Positions 8,088 through 17,394 of a DNA stretch of 64,000 nt are shown one piece after another; the first letter of the stretch is position 1, and each line of letters starts with the position of its first letter. The DNA comes from Streptomyces albicerus. Lineage in GTDB: Bacteria; Actinomycetota; Actinomycetes; Streptomycetales; Streptomycetaceae. The stretch lies in contig NZ_VWMY01000043.1 of NCBI RefSeq assembly GCF_008905045.1, positions 1-64,000 of the forward strand. Reading direction: 5' to 3'. Both the position numbers and the translations under genes were made by a program. Under the pieces are notes generated by a model, which saw only the letters and a program-made list of their open reading frames with translations, did not search any database and was not told the origin of the DNA.

Positions 8088-9146
8088 TCAGGGCGCGAGC
8101 CAGGCGGAGGTGTACGTGTCGATCTCCTCGGCGAGCTTCGCCTTGCCCGCGCCGTCGAGGAACGACACCTCGACGGCGTTCTTGGCGAGCGCGGCGAGAC
8201 CCCGCTCGTCGAGGTCGAGGAGCCGGGCGGCGACCGCGTACTCGCTGTTGAGGTCGGTGCCGAACATCGGCGGGTCGTCGGAGTTGATGGTCACGACCAC
8301 CCCTGCCCGTACGAACTCCTTTATGGGGTGCTCGTCGAAGGTGCGGACCGCGCGGGTCGCGATGTTGGAGGTGGGGCAGACCTCCAGCGGAATCCCGTGC
8401 TCGGCGAGGTGCGCGAGCAGCTTCGGGTCCTGGGCGGAACTGGTGCCGTGGCCGATGCGCTCCGCGCGCAGATCGGTGAGCGCGTCCCAGACGGTCTCCG
8501 GTCCGGTCGTCTCGCCCGCGTGCGGTACGGAGCGCAGGCCGGCCGCGATCGCGCGGTCGAAGTACGGCTTGAACTGCGGCCGGGGTACGCCGATTTCGGG
8601 CCCGCCGAGCCCGAAGGAGACGAGGCCCTCCGGGCGGAGCTTGTCCGTGGTGGCGAGCCGTACCGTCTCCTCGGCGGACGCGAGCCCCGCCTCGCCGGGA
8701 ATGTCGAAGCACCAGCGCAGGACGGTCCCGAACTCCGCCTCGGCGGCCTTGCGGGCGTCCTCGATCGCGTCCATGAAGGCACCCTCGTCGATACCGCGGC
8801 GGGTCGACGAGAACGGCGTGATCGTCAACTCCGCGTAGCGGATCTGCTGGCGGGCCATGTCGCGGGCGACCTCGTACGTCAGGAGGCGTACGTCCTCGGG
8901 AGTGCGGATGAGGTCGACCACGGACAGATATACGTCGATGAAGTGGGCGAAGTCCGTGAACGTGAAGTAGTCGACCAGGGCCTCGGGGTCCGTCGGGACC
9001 TTGGAGTCGGGGTGGCGGGCGGCCAGTTCGGAGACGATACGGGGGGAGGCGGAGCCGACGTGGTGCACGTGGAGTTCTGCCTTGGGCAGTCCGGCGATGA
9101 AGGCGTGCAGGTCGTGCGGTGCGCTCGCGTCGCGGTGGTCGGTCAA
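8088..9146 (-). CDS. add: Adenosine deaminase
   Basis: The 352-residue protein carries the amidohydrolase motifs of adenosine/AMP deaminases: KAELHVHHVG (zinc-binding HxH), PHAGET with the catalytic Glu region, ERIGHGT, and INSDDPPMF with the final zinc-ligand Asp. It converts adenosine or deoxyadenosine to inosine in purine salvage. HVHH in place of the common HLHLDG is seen in a divergent actinobacterial branch, so a related purine or modified adenosine substrate is possible. The start is a TTG at 9146 with GGAGG just upstream. Confidence 0.85.
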   Translation of the reverse strand: MTDHRDASAPHDLHAFIAGLPKAELHVHHVGSASPRIVSELAARHPDSKVPTDPEALVDYFTFTDFAHFIDVYLSVVDLIRTPEDVRLLTYEVARDMARQQIRYAELTITPFSSTRRGIDEGAFMDAIEDARKAAEAEFGTVLRWCFDIPGEAGLASAEETVRLATTDKLRPEGLVSFGLGGPEIGVPRPQFKPYFDRAIAAGLRSVPHAGETTGPETVWDALTDLRAERIGHGTSSAQDPKLLAHLAEHGIPLEVCPTSNIATRAVRTFDEHPIKEFVRAGVVVTINSDDPPMFGTDLNSEYAVAARLLDLDERGLAALAKNAVEVSFLDGAGKAKLAEEIDTYTSAWLAP

Positions 9147-9298
9147 GGGTTCCTCCCCGGGAACGGCGCCCGGCCGGTGTCCGGCGGGGCGCGGGTGATC
9201 GGCTGATCGGTGGTTCGGGGATCATCGTAGGACGCGGTCCGTGCGGGGGAGGCCCGGGCCGTAGCATGACGCTACGTACGACAGAGGGGACTCCGCGC

Positions 9299-10522
9299 AT
9301 GTCCGACGACGCGCAGGCACCGGGTGCGCCGGCCGACAACGGATCGGACCCGTGGGCCTCGCCGGAGCACGGCACCGCTCCGGATCACGCCGAGCGGCCC
9401 GGCCCCGAGGACGCGACTCCCCACGCCAAGGTCCCACTGGACAAGCCCTCCGCGGAGCCGAACCCCTGGGCTCCGCCGACGGACGCGGTGCCGCCGGGGT
9501 GGCAGAGGGGTGCTTCAGCCCCGTCAGAGTCGCCGTCGCCGTCGCCGTCGCCGTCGTCGTCGCCGCCGGCTGCCGGGGGCTCGGCACCGGTCACACCGTG
9601 GGCCGGAGGCGCGGCGTGGCCCGACGACACCGCGCCCCACGGTGAGGATGCTGCCCCGACCCCGACCCCGACCCCCACCCCGCCTTCGGTGCACGACCAG
9701 CAGACGGTCACCTCACTCCCGGGCACGCAGGCACCGAACCCTCCGGGCACGGGCACTCCAGCACCTCCCGGGGCCGACCCTGCGCCCCCGCAGCCCTGGA
9801 GCAACCCCTTCGCATCTCCGGCGGCCTCGGGGCCCGGCGACCGGTTCGCGTCTCCGGCGGCTTCCGGCTCGGGTGGTCCGTTTGCGTCTCCGGCGGCCCC
9901 CGCCCCCGGCGACCCCTTCGCGCCTCCCGCTGCCGCAGCCCCGGGGAACCCCTTCGCCCCTCCCGGCGGCGGCCCTCAGACCGCCGCAGGCGGCACGCCC
10001 CCTGGCGCCTCAGGCCCGGGCAACCACTTCGCACCCCCGGCTGGTCCTTACTCCGCCCCCGGTGCCTCCGTCCCTCCGCCGCCCATCGCCCCCGACGGCC
10101 CCGGGCAGATGCCGTACAGCTACGGCTACGGCTACGGCTACCCGGGATACACCGCCCACGGACCCGCCCACGGCGGCCCGGGCTACGGCTGGCCCGGGAT
10201 GCCCATGGCGCCCAGCAACGGGCTGGGCACGGCGGGGCTCGTGCTCGGCATCATCGCGGCGGTCGGCTTCTGTCTCTGGCCGGTCGCCCTCGCCTGCGGC
10301 ATCCTCGCGGTGATCTTCGGGGCGTTCGGCCGGGGCAAGGCCCGCCGCGGCGAGGCCACCAACCCGGGTCAGGCCCTGGCCGGAATCATCTGCGGAGCGG
10401 TGGGCATCGCCTTGGCCGTCGCCTTCGTGGTGGTCTTCCTCATCATCCCCGAGGACACCGGCAGCGGAGACTCGGAGACGACCGACGACGGCTTCAGCAC
10501 GTCCCTGACCACAGCCCGCTGA
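9299..10522 (+). CDS. Pro-rich membrane protein with C-terminal DUF4190-type two-helix domain
   Basis: The 407-residue product starts at the ATG at 9299, with AGAGGGGA about 9 bases upstream. Residues 1 to about 300 are disordered and rich in Pro, Ala, Gly and Ser. They include short runs from CCGTCG repeats, imperfect repeats of PFASPAASG (about residues 165-220) and a YGYGYGYPGY stretch. Residues 305-400 contain two hydrophobic segments, NGLGTAGLVLGIIAAVGFCLWPVALACGILAVIFGAFGRG-like and AGIICGAVGIALAVAFVVVFLII, as in DUF4190 proteins of actinobacteria. Function is unknown. A cell-envelope role is only a guess. Confidence 0.8.
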   Translation: MSDDAQAPGAPADNGSDPWASPEHGTAPDHAERPGPEDATPHAKVPLDKPSAEPNPWAPPTDAVPPGWQRGASAPSESPSPSPSPSSSPPAAGGSAPVTPWAGGAAWPDDTAPHGEDAAPTPTPTPTPPSVHDQQTVTSLPGTQAPNPPGTGTPAPPGADPAPPQPWSNPFASPAASGPGDRFASPAASGSGGPFASPAAPAPGDPFAPPAAAAPGNPFAPPGGGPQTAAGGTPPGASGPGNHFAPPAGPYSAPGASVPPPPIAPDGPGQMPYSYGYGYGYPGYTAHGPAHGGPGYGWPGMPMAPSNGLGTAGLVLGIIAAVGFCLWPVALACGILAVIFGAFGRGKARRGEATNPGQALAGIICGAVGIALAVAFVVVFLIIPEDTGSGDSETTDDGFSTSLTTAR

Positions 10523-10565
10523 CCCGCTGACCCGCTGACCCGCTGACCCGCTGACCCGCTGACCC
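10518..10565. repeat. Six tandem copies of the 8-base unit GCTGACCC
   Basis: GCTGACCC repeats six times without error. The first copy contains the stop codon (TGA at 10520-10522) of the preceding gene, so the array starts exactly at the gene end. It is a second simple tandem repeat anchored at a stop codon in this window. Confidence 0.9.
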
Positions 10566-10570
10566 GAGCC

Positions 10571-10602
10571 CCCGCCCCGCAAGGGGCGCGGGGAACTGCG
10601 CG
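10571..10602. repeat. Dispersed intergenic element (GCGCAGTTCCCCGCGCCCC family), minus orientation
   Basis: The segment reads CCCCGCAAGGGGCGCGGGGAACTGCGCG, the complement of the element found at 37030, 51478 and 59202. The CCCC...GGGG parts can fold into a hairpin, so it may end transcription of the DUF4190 gene. Confidence 0.75.
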
Positions 10603-10731
10603 CTCAGCCCACCACAACCCGCACATGCATACCGGCCCGGCACCCCCTTCTGCGGCGCGCGGCGGTGACCTCATGCGGCGCCGCCGCGGGCGCGACCAGC
10701 TCCCACACCCCGCAACCATCACCCGTAGCCG

Positions 10732-11289
10732 TCACCCGGAGCGCAACCGATCCCGCGCCTCCATCAACGCGAACCCCAACAGATTCGGCCCCAACCACCG
10801 CCGAGGATCAGCCGCACGCTCATCATCCGCGGCCAACCCAATACCCCACACGCGATCCACAGGGCTGGCCTCAACAAGCACCCTCTCCCCCGTACCCAGC
10901 AAGAACGCCCCGAGTTCGCCATCAGAGGCGAACTTCCGCACGCTCCCCTCGACCACGATCCCGAACCGCTCCCGCTCCCACACGGCCTCGTCGAAGCCCC
11001 GCACCAACCGCCCGGCCTTCTTCGCCTCGGCAGGATGCCCCGAGGCAAGAACCCGCCGCTCCGCCTCCGCGTCGCCGAACAGCCGCGCTTTCCGCGCCAT
11101 CATCCAGTGCTCGGCCGTCCCGTACTCCACCCCGTCGACCACGAACGGAGACGGCCACCACTGACTCAGACAGCTCGCCCCCACTCGCCCGTCCGCCCGC
11201 GGCCGGTGCCCCCAGAAGTGCAGATACTTGACCCTCGCCCCCGAGTGGACCGCGCTGACCAGCGCATCCCAAGAATCGATCTTCCCCAT
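10732..11289 (-). CDS. NADAR-family protein (YbiA/DUF1768-like)
   Basis: The 185-residue protein shows the NADAR pattern: YLHFWGHRP, LSQWWPSPFVVDGVEYGTAEHWMMARKARLFGD, then WERERFGIVVEGSVRKFA and a late DRVWGIGLAADD...WLGPNLLGFALMEVR-like block. Family members hydrolyse N-glycosidic bonds in unstable riboflavin intermediates or reverse ADP-ribosylation linked to NAD. I prefer the ATG at 11289. An in-frame ATG at 11319 is possible. The gene stands alone, with 207 bases to the divergent aldehyde dehydrogenase gene. Confidence 0.85.
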   Translation of the reverse strand: MGKIDSWDALVSAVHSGARVKYLHFWGHRPRADGRVGASCLSQWWPSPFVVDGVEYGTAEHWMMARKARLFGDAEAERRVLASGHPAEAKKAGRLVRGFDEAVWERERFGIVVEGSVRKFASDGELGAFLLGTGERVLVEASPVDRVWGIGLAADDERAADPRRWLGPNLLGFALMEARDRLRSG

Positions 11290-11361
11290 GCACGCGAGTG
11301 TGGCACGCACCACTGACACTCCGTCCCGCCTTTTCCCGGCCGACTCGACACCTGGTCGACA

Positions 11362-11405
11362 GATTCCGTCGCGTAACCAAAAGGCAACAACGGAATCACT
11401 TGTTG
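11362..11405. promoter_or_regulatory. Two overlapping inverted repeats upstream of the polyamine operon
   Basis: GATTCCGT (11362-11369) pairs with ACGGAATC (11390-11397) across 20 bases. CAACAA (11385-11390) pairs with TTGTTG (11400-11405). They lie about 95-135 bases before the aldehyde dehydrogenase start. This is where a repressor or activator of the operon could bind. The regulator is not known. Confidence 0.45.
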
Positions 11406-11496
11406 GAGGGGCGTTGCTCTGTCAGGATCGGCACTCAAATCGAGCTGGAGCTACGCCGACCCCCGGCACACGGGGAGGGCGGCGGAGGAGAGCGAC

Positions 11497-13017
11497 ATGC
11501 ACAATCCGGGCCATCGCTTCCAGGCACAGGACCACTTCGCGGAGGGCGCGCAGTACATCGCGGGCCGGCTGGCCAAGGGCACGTCGGGCCGCAGTCACGC
11601 GGTCGTCGACCCGGCCACCGGCGACGAGGTCTACACATACGAGCTGGCCGGCACGGCGGACGTGGACGCGGCCGTCGCCGCCGCCCGCGAGGCGTTCCCG
11701 GGCTGGGCCGCCGCCACCCCGGGCGAGCGCTCCGACGCCATGCACCGCTTCGCCGCCGTGCTCGCCGACCGCGCCGAGGAGTTCGCGCAGGCGGAGTCGC
11801 TCCAGTGCGGCAAGCCGATCAAGCTGAGCCGGGAGTTCGACGTCCCGGGCACGATCGACAACACCGCGTTCTTCGCGGGCGCGGCCCGCCACCTCCAGGG
11901 CCAGTCCGCCGGCGAGTACTCCGGCGACCACACCTCGTACGTACGCCGCGAACCCATCGGCGTCGTCGGCTCCATCGCGCCCTGGAACTATCCCCTCCAG
12001 ATGGCCGCCTGGAAGGTCCTCCCGGCGATCGCCGCGGGCAACACCATCGTCCTGAAGCCCGCCGAGCTCACCCCGCTCACCTCGCTCCTGTTCGCGGAGG
12101 CGGCCACCCAGGCGGGCATCCCGGACGGTGTCGTCAACATCATCACCGGTGCCGGCAAGGACGCCGGTGAGCATCTCGTCGGCCACCCCGACGTAGCGAT
12201 GACCTCCTTCACCGGCTCGACGGCCGTGGGCAGGCGCGTCGCCGAGATCGCCACCTCCACCGTCAAGCGCCTCCACCTGGAACTCGGCGGCAAGGCCCCC
12301 TTCGTGGTCTTCGACGACGCGGACCTGGAGGCCGCCGTGCACGGTGCGGTGGCGGGCGCACTCATCAACACGGGCCAGGACTGCACGGCCGCCACGCGCG
12401 CGTACGTCCAAAGGCCCCTCTACGAAGAGTTCGTCTCCAAGACGGCCGACCTCATGGCGACCGTCCGGCTCGGCGATCCATTCGCGCCGGACACCGACCT
12501 CGGCCCGCTCATCTCGTTCGCCCAGCGCGACCGGGTCGCCGGTTTCGTCGACCGGGCACGCGCCTACGCGCGCGTGGTCACCGGCGGCGAGATCCCGCAG
12601 GACCTCAAGCACGGCGCGTACTACCGGCCCACCCTCGTCGCGGACGCCGCCCAGGACAGCGAGATCGTGCAGTCCGAGATCTTCGGTCCGGTCCTGGTCG
12701 TCCTGCCCTTCGACAGTGATGAGGAGGGCATCCGGCTGGCGAACGACACTCCGTACGGCCTCGCCGCCTCCGCCTGGAGCCGTGACGTGTACCGCGCGAA
12801 CCGTGCCACGCGCGAGATCAAGGCGGGCTGCGTGTGGGTCAACGACCACATCCCGATCATCAGCGAGATGCCGCACGGCGGCTACAAGGCGTCCGGCTTC
12901 GGCAAGGACATGTCGGCGTACTCCTTCGAGGAGTACACCCAGATCAAGCACGTCATGTTCGACAACACCGCGGTGGCCAGGAAGGACTGGCACCGCACGA
13001 TCTTCGGGGACCGTTAG
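11497..13017 (+). CDS. Gamma-aminobutyraldehyde / aminoaldehyde dehydrogenase
   Basis: This 506-residue NAD(P)-dependent aldehyde dehydrogenase has the expected catalytic Glu262 in LELGGKAPF and nucleophile Cys296 in GQDCTAATR. The PWNYPLQMAAWK segment binds the cofactor. The family oxidises 4-aminobutanal to GABA in putrescine breakdown, and betaine aldehyde in close relatives. A polyamine-type ABC importer and an FAD amine oxidase follow directly on the same strand, which favours aminoaldehydes as substrate. It starts with ATG at 11497. An extra 15 residues at the N-terminus precede the usual ALDH fold. Confidence 0.87.
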   Translation: MHNPGHRFQAQDHFAEGAQYIAGRLAKGTSGRSHAVVDPATGDEVYTYELAGTADVDAAVAAAREAFPGWAAATPGERSDAMHRFAAVLADRAEEFAQAESLQCGKPIKLSREFDVPGTIDNTAFFAGAARHLQGQSAGEYSGDHTSYVRREPIGVVGSIAPWNYPLQMAAWKVLPAIAAGNTIVLKPAELTPLTSLLFAEAATQAGIPDGVVNIITGAGKDAGEHLVGHPDVAMTSFTGSTAVGRRVAEIATSTVKRLHLELGGKAPFVVFDDADLEAAVHGAVAGALINTGQDCTAATRAYVQRPLYEEFVSKTADLMATVRLGDPFAPDTDLGPLISFAQRDRVAGFVDRARAYARVVTGGEIPQDLKHGAYYRPTLVADAAQDSEIVQSEIFGPVLVVLPFDSDEEGIRLANDTPYGLAASAWSRDVYRANRATREIKAGCVWVNDHIPIISEMPHGGYKASGFGKDMSAYSFEEYTQIKHVMFDNTAVARKDWHRTIFGDR

Positions 13018-13081
13018 TCATCACCGGCCAGTCACCACCGGCCCGGACCAGGCCGAACCCTCCCGAAAGGGCACCACGAGC

Positions 13082-14326
13082 ATGGAGCAGTACGAGCCCG
13101 ACCGCCTGTCCCCGGCCCAACTGGCCGCCATGCGGCGCAGTATCGGCAGTGGCAGGGCCTCCCTCACCCGCCGTTCGCTGCTGCGCGCCTCGACGGGCGG
13201 CGCGCTCGCCCTCGGCGGGCTCGGGACGCTGAGCGCCTGCGGGATCCCGGCGGCGAAGAACACCGCGGGCGTCTCGTCCGAGGACCACTCGGCCAAGGAG
13301 AAGCAGATCAGCTTCTCCAACTGGACCGAGTACATGGACATCGACGAGAGCGAGAAGCACCACCCCACCCTCGACGCGTTCGCCAAGCGCACCGGCATCA
13401 AGGTCAAGTACACCGAGGACATCAACGACAACGTCGAGTTCTTCGGCAAGATCAAGCCGCAGCTCGCGGCGGGCCAGCCCACCGGGCGCGACCTCATCTG
13501 CGTCACCGACTGGCTGGCCGCCCGGCTGATCCGCTTCGGATGGGTGCAGAAACTGGACGCGTCCAACCTGCCGCACGCGTACGCCAACCTCTCCCAGCAG
13601 TTCCGTACGCCCGACTGGGACCCGGGACGCGCGTACTCGTACCCCTGGACCGGCATCTCCACCGTCATCGCCTACAACAAGAAGGCGCTGGACGGCGAGG
13701 AGGTGAAGTCGGTCTCCGACATGCTCGACAACCCCAAGCTCAAGGGGCGTATCGGCTTCCTGTCGGAGATGCGCGACAGCATCGGTATGACGCTGCTCGA
13801 CATGGGCAAGGACCCGGGGAAGTTCACCGACGACGACTACGACGCGGCGGTCGCCCGTCTCCAGAAGGCCGTCGACAAGGGGCAGATCCGCCGCTTCACC
13901 GGCAACGACTACACGTCCGACCTCACCAAGGGCGACTTCGCGGCCTGTATCGCCTGGGCCGGTGACGTCGTCCAGCTGAAGGCGGACAGCCCGGACGTCG
14001 ACTTCGTCATCCCGGACAGCGGCTACATGACGTCGACCGACAACCTGCTGGTCCCCAACAAGGCCCGTCACAAGACCAACGCCGAGCGGCTCATCGACTA
14101 CTACTACGAGCCCGGTCCGGCCGCCGCGCTCGCCGCGTACATCAACTACGTGTGTCCGGTCGACGGGGTGAAGCCCGAGCTCGCGAAGATCGACGAGGAC
14201 GCGGCGAACAACCCGCTGATCATTCCCGACGCCGCCATGGCCGCCAAGTCCCGCTCCTTCCGCTCGCTGAGCTCGAAGGAAGAGACGGCCTACGAAGAGA
14301 AGTTCGCGAAGCTGACCGGGGCGTAA
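13082..14326 (+). CDS. Spermidine/putrescine-type ABC transporter substrate-binding lipoprotein
   Basis: The 414-residue product has a twin-arginine lipoprotein leader (Arg30-Arg31 and a lipobox LSAC with Cys53) and a PotD-like periplasmic-binding fold: ISFSNWTEYMD at the start of the mature part, and a late NNPLIIP...FRSLSSKEE. It should bind a polyamine outside the membrane and deliver it to the permeases encoded next. The start is ATG 13082, which follows GAAAGGG and lies 64 bases after the aldehyde dehydrogenase stop. The ATPase gene follows after 157 bases. Confidence 0.87.
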   Translation: MEQYEPDRLSPAQLAAMRRSIGSGRASLTRRSLLRASTGGALALGGLGTLSACGIPAAKNTAGVSSEDHSAKEKQISFSNWTEYMDIDESEKHHPTLDAFAKRTGIKVKYTEDINDNVEFFGKIKPQLAAGQPTGRDLICVTDWLAARLIRFGWVQKLDASNLPHAYANLSQQFRTPDWDPGRAYSYPWTGISTVIAYNKKALDGEEVKSVSDMLDNPKLKGRIGFLSEMRDSIGMTLLDMGKDPGKFTDDDYDAAVARLQKAVDKGQIRRFTGNDYTSDLTKGDFAACIAWAGDVVQLKADSPDVDFVIPDSGYMTSTDNLLVPNKARHKTNAERLIDYYYEPGPAAALAAYINYVCPVDGVKPELAKIDEDAANNPLIIPDAAMAAKSRSFRSLSSKEETAYEEKFAKLTGA

Positions 14327-14483
14327 CGCCTCCGGCGGGTGCGGATTCGGTGGTTCAGGCCGCCCGGGCGGGTGCCCGGCGCCCTGGGCGGAACACCGGC
14401 TCCGCCGCGGACCTGCCCGAGCGGCACGGCAACCGCGTCCCGCCCCCGGACCACAGACGACCCCGACACCCAGGGACCACACC

Positions 14484-15635
14484 ATGACGAAAGACACCGG
14501 TGGCGACGTCCGCCTCTCCGGAATCAGCAAGACCTACGGCTCCTTCACGGCCGTGCACCCGCTCGACCTGACCGTCCCCCAGGGTTCGTTCTTCGCCCTC
14601 CTCGGGGCGTCGGGCTGCGGCAAGACGACCACCCTGCGGATGATCGCCGGCCTGGAGGAGCCCACGTCGGGCACCGTCGCGCTCGGCGAACAGGACGTGA
14701 CGAACCTGCCGCCGTACAAGCGGCCGGTGAACACCGTCTTCCAGTCGTACGCGCTCTTCCCGCACCTCGACATCTTCGAGAACGTCGCCTTCGGGCTTCG
14801 CCGGCGCGGCATCAAGTCGGTGAAGAAGCAGGTCGAGGAGATGCTCGACCTCGTGCAGCTCGGCGAGCAGGCCCGCAAGAAGCCGCACCAGCTCTCCGGC
14901 GGCCAGCAGCAGCGGGTCGCCGTGGCCCGCGCGCTGATCAACCACCCCAAGGTGCTTCTGCTCGACGAGCCCCTCGGCGCCCTCGACCTCAAGCTGCGCC
15001 GCCAGATGCAGCTGGAGCTCAAGCGCATCCAGACCGAGGTCGGCATCACCTTCATCCACGTCACGCACGACCAGGAGGAGGCCATGACCATGGCCGACAC
15101 GGTCGCCGTGATGAACGCCGGCCGCGTCGAGCAACTCGGCTCGCCCGCCGACCTCTACGAGAACCCGAACACCACCTTCGTCGCCAACTTCCTCGGCACC
15201 TCCAACCTCATCGAGGCCGAGGTCGACGCGTTGAGTGGCGACGAGATCGTCCTCAAGGCGGGCGGCGGCAAGCTCGTCCTGCCCGAGGCACGCTGCTCGG
15301 CGCCCACGGCGACCGGCGGCAAGGTCCTGGTCGGCGTCCGCCCCGAGAAGATCTCCCTCACCCACGCCGACGACGCGGGCGAGATCCCGGCGGGCCGCAA
15401 CCGCATCACCGGAAAGATCGCCGACTCCAGCTTCATCGGCGTCTCCACGCAGTACGTCATCGACAGCCCGGTCTGCCCGGAGTTCGAGGTCTACGCCCAG
15501 AACATCGACCGCGACTCCCGCCTCGTACCCGGCGCCGAGGTCGTCCTGCACTGGAACCCGGCCCACACCTTCGGCCTGGACGCCGCCCAGGACATCGACG
15601 CCGGTATCGAAACGGTCGAGGAAGAGGCGGCCTGA
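14484..15635 (+). CDS. Polyamine-type ABC transporter ATP-binding protein
   Basis: This 383-residue ATPase has Walker A GASGCGKT (residues 41-48), the signature LSGGQQQR and Walker [12 protein letters not shown]. Its C-terminal TOBE-like domain (about 285-380) is typical of PotA/MalK-type importers. It energises the two permeases encoded downstream. The stop overlaps the start of the first permease gene (TGATG), so translation is coupled. Confidence 0.92.
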   Translation: MTKDTGGDVRLSGISKTYGSFTAVHPLDLTVPQGSFFALLGASGCGKTTTLRMIAGLEEPTSGTVALGEQDVTNLPPYKRPVNTVFQSYALFPHLDIFENVAFGLRRRGIKSVKKQVEEMLDLVQLGEQARKKPHQLSGGQQQRVAVARALINHPKVLLLDEPLGALDLKLRRQMQLELKRIQTEVGITFIHVTHDQEEAMTMADTVAVMNAGRVEQLGSPADLYENPNTTFVANFLGTSNLIEAEVDALSGDEIVLKAGGGKLVLPEARCSAPTATGGKVLVGVRPEKISLTHADDAGEIPAGRNRITGKIADSSFIGVSTQYVIDSPVCPEFEVYAQNIDRDSRLVPGAEVVLHWNPAHTFGLDAAQDIDAGIETVEEEAA

Positions 15636-16564
15636 TGACGACCGTCACCGACGCGCCACCCCTGGCGCCCACCCCCGCCCCGAAGGAGCGCCCCCCTCGA
15701 AAAAGGGGACGCCTCACCCCGTACTGGCTCCTGCTCCCCGGCATCCTCTGGCTGCTCGTCTTCTTCGCGCTGCCGATGGTCTACCAGGCCTCCACGTCCG
15801 TGCAGACGGGCTCCCTGGAGGAGGGCTACAAGGTCACCTGGCACTTCGCGACGTACTGGGACGCGGTGGCCGACTACTGGCCGCAGTTCCTGCGCTCCAT
15901 CGCGTATGCCGGCACCGCCACGATCCTGTGTCTGCTGCTCGGCTACCCGCTCGCGTATCTGATCGCGTTCCGCGCGGGCCGCTGGCGCAACCTGATCCTG
16001 ATCCTGGTGATCGCGCCGTTCTTCACCAGCTTCCTGATCCGTACGCTCGCCTGGAAGACGATCCTCGCGGACGGCGGCCCCGTCGTCGGAGCCCTCAACT
16101 CGCTTCACGTTCTGGACGTCACGAGCTGGCTCGGCATCACCGCGGGCGACCGCGTCCTCGCCACGCCGCTCGCGGTGGTCTGCGGTCTCACGTACAACTT
16201 CCTGCCGTTCATGATCCTGCCGCTCTACACCTCGCTGGAGCGCATCGACGGGCGGCTGCACGAGGCGGCGGGCGACCTGTACGCCAAGCCGTTCACGACC
16301 TTCCGCAGGGTGACCTTCCCGCTGTCGATGCCCGGTGTCGTCTCGGGGACGCTGCTCACCTTCATCCCGGCGAGCGGTGACTACGTGAACGCCGATCTGC
16401 TCGGCTCCACCGACACCCGCATGGTCGGAAACGTCATCCAGACGCAGTTCCTGCGGATTCTCGACTATCCGACGGCTGCGGCTCTCTCGTTCATTCTCAT
16501 GGCCGGGATCCTCGCCATCGTCACGCTCTACATCCGCAAGTCCGGGACGGAGGACTTGGTTTAA
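15635..16564 (+). CDS. Polyamine-type ABC transporter permease, PotB-like
   Basis: The 309-residue protein has about six hydrophobic segments, the first at RLTPYWLLLPGILWLLVFFALPMV. The cytoplasmic loop motif EAAGDLYAKPFTTFRRVTFP is the EAA contact with the ATPase. The ATG at 15635 overlaps the ATPase stop. The next permease starts at the base after this stop, so all four transporter genes form one unit. Confidence 0.9.
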   Translation: MTTVTDAPPLAPTPAPKERPPRKRGRLTPYWLLLPGILWLLVFFALPMVYQASTSVQTGSLEEGYKVTWHFATYWDAVADYWPQFLRSIAYAGTATILCLLLGYPLAYLIAFRAGRWRNLILILVIAPFFTSFLIRTLAWKTILADGGPVVGALNSLHVLDVTSWLGITAGDRVLATPLAVVCGLTYNFLPFMILPLYTSLERIDGRLHEAAGDLYAKPFTTFRRVTFPLSMPGVVSGTLLTFIPASGDYVNADLLGSTDTRMVGNVIQTQFLRILDYPTAAALSFILMAGILAIVTLYIRKSGTEDLV

Positions 16565-17365
16565 ATGGCCTTCGTGCGCTGGCTCAAACGCCACCTTGTC
16601 GTCATCGCGGGTCTGCTGACCCTCGGTTATCTGCTGCTGCCGAACGTCGTCGTCACGGTGTTCTCCTTCAACAATCCGAAGGGGCGCTTCAATTACGAAT
16701 GGCAGCAGTTCTCCACGGATGCCTGGACCGACCCGTGCGGGGTCGCCGATCTGTGCGGCTCGCTGTCGCTGAGCCTGCAGATCGCCGGCTGGGCGACGCT
16801 CGGCGCCACCGTCCTCGGCACGCTGATCGCCTTCGCGCTCGTCCGCTACCGCTTCCGCGCGCGCGGCGCCGTGAACTCGCTGATCTTCCTGCCGATGGCG
16901 ATGCCCGAGGTCGTGATGGCCGCCTCGCTGCTCACGCTCTTCCTCAACCTGGGCGCCGAGCTGGGCTTCTGGACGATCCTGATCGCCCACATCATGTTCT
17001 GCCTGAGCTTCGTCGTGACGGCCGTCAAGGCGCGCGTCATGTCGATGGACCCGAGGCTGGAGCAGGCGGCCCAGGATCTGTACGCGGGTCCCGTGCAGAC
17101 CTTCCTCCGCGTCACCCTGCCCATCGCGGCACCCGGAATCGCCGCGGGAGCGCTGCTCGCCTTCGCGCTCTCCTTCGACGACTTCATCATCACCAATTTC
17201 AACTCCGGCTCGACCGTCACCTTCCCCATGTTCGTCTGGGGGTCGGCACAGCGCGGAACACCCGTTCAGATCAATGTCATCGGTACGGCCATGTTCATTG
17301 TCGCCGTACTGTTCGTGCTGGCCGGAATGGTCATCGGCAATCGCCGGAACAGGCAAAAGGCATAA
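16565..17365 (+). CDS. Polyamine-type ABC transporter permease, PotC-like
   Basis: The 266-residue protein has about six membrane segments and the EAA-type loop LEQAAQDLYAGPVQTFLRVTLP. SFDDFIITNF is characteristic of PotC-type subunits. It begins with ATG directly after the TAA of the PotB-like gene. The amine oxidase gene follows after 29 bases. Confidence 0.9.
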   Translation: MAFVRWLKRHLVVIAGLLTLGYLLLPNVVVTVFSFNNPKGRFNYEWQQFSTDAWTDPCGVADLCGSLSLSLQIAGWATLGATVLGTLIAFALVRYRFRARGAVNSLIFLPMAMPEVVMAASLLTLFLNLGAELGFWTILIAHIMFCLSFVVTAVKARVMSMDPRLEQAAQDLYAGPVQTFLRVTLPIAAPGIAAGALLAFALSFDDFIITNFNSGSTVTFPMFVWGSAQRGTPVQINVIGTAMFIVAVLFVLAGMVIGNRRNRQKA

Positions 17366-17394
17366 CCGCAAGAATCCTGTAGGGAGTTGAAATC

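Noticed and set aside
10518-10565. Tandem GCTGACCC array as a CRISPR
   Set aside because: Units are 8 bases, directly adjacent and without spacers.
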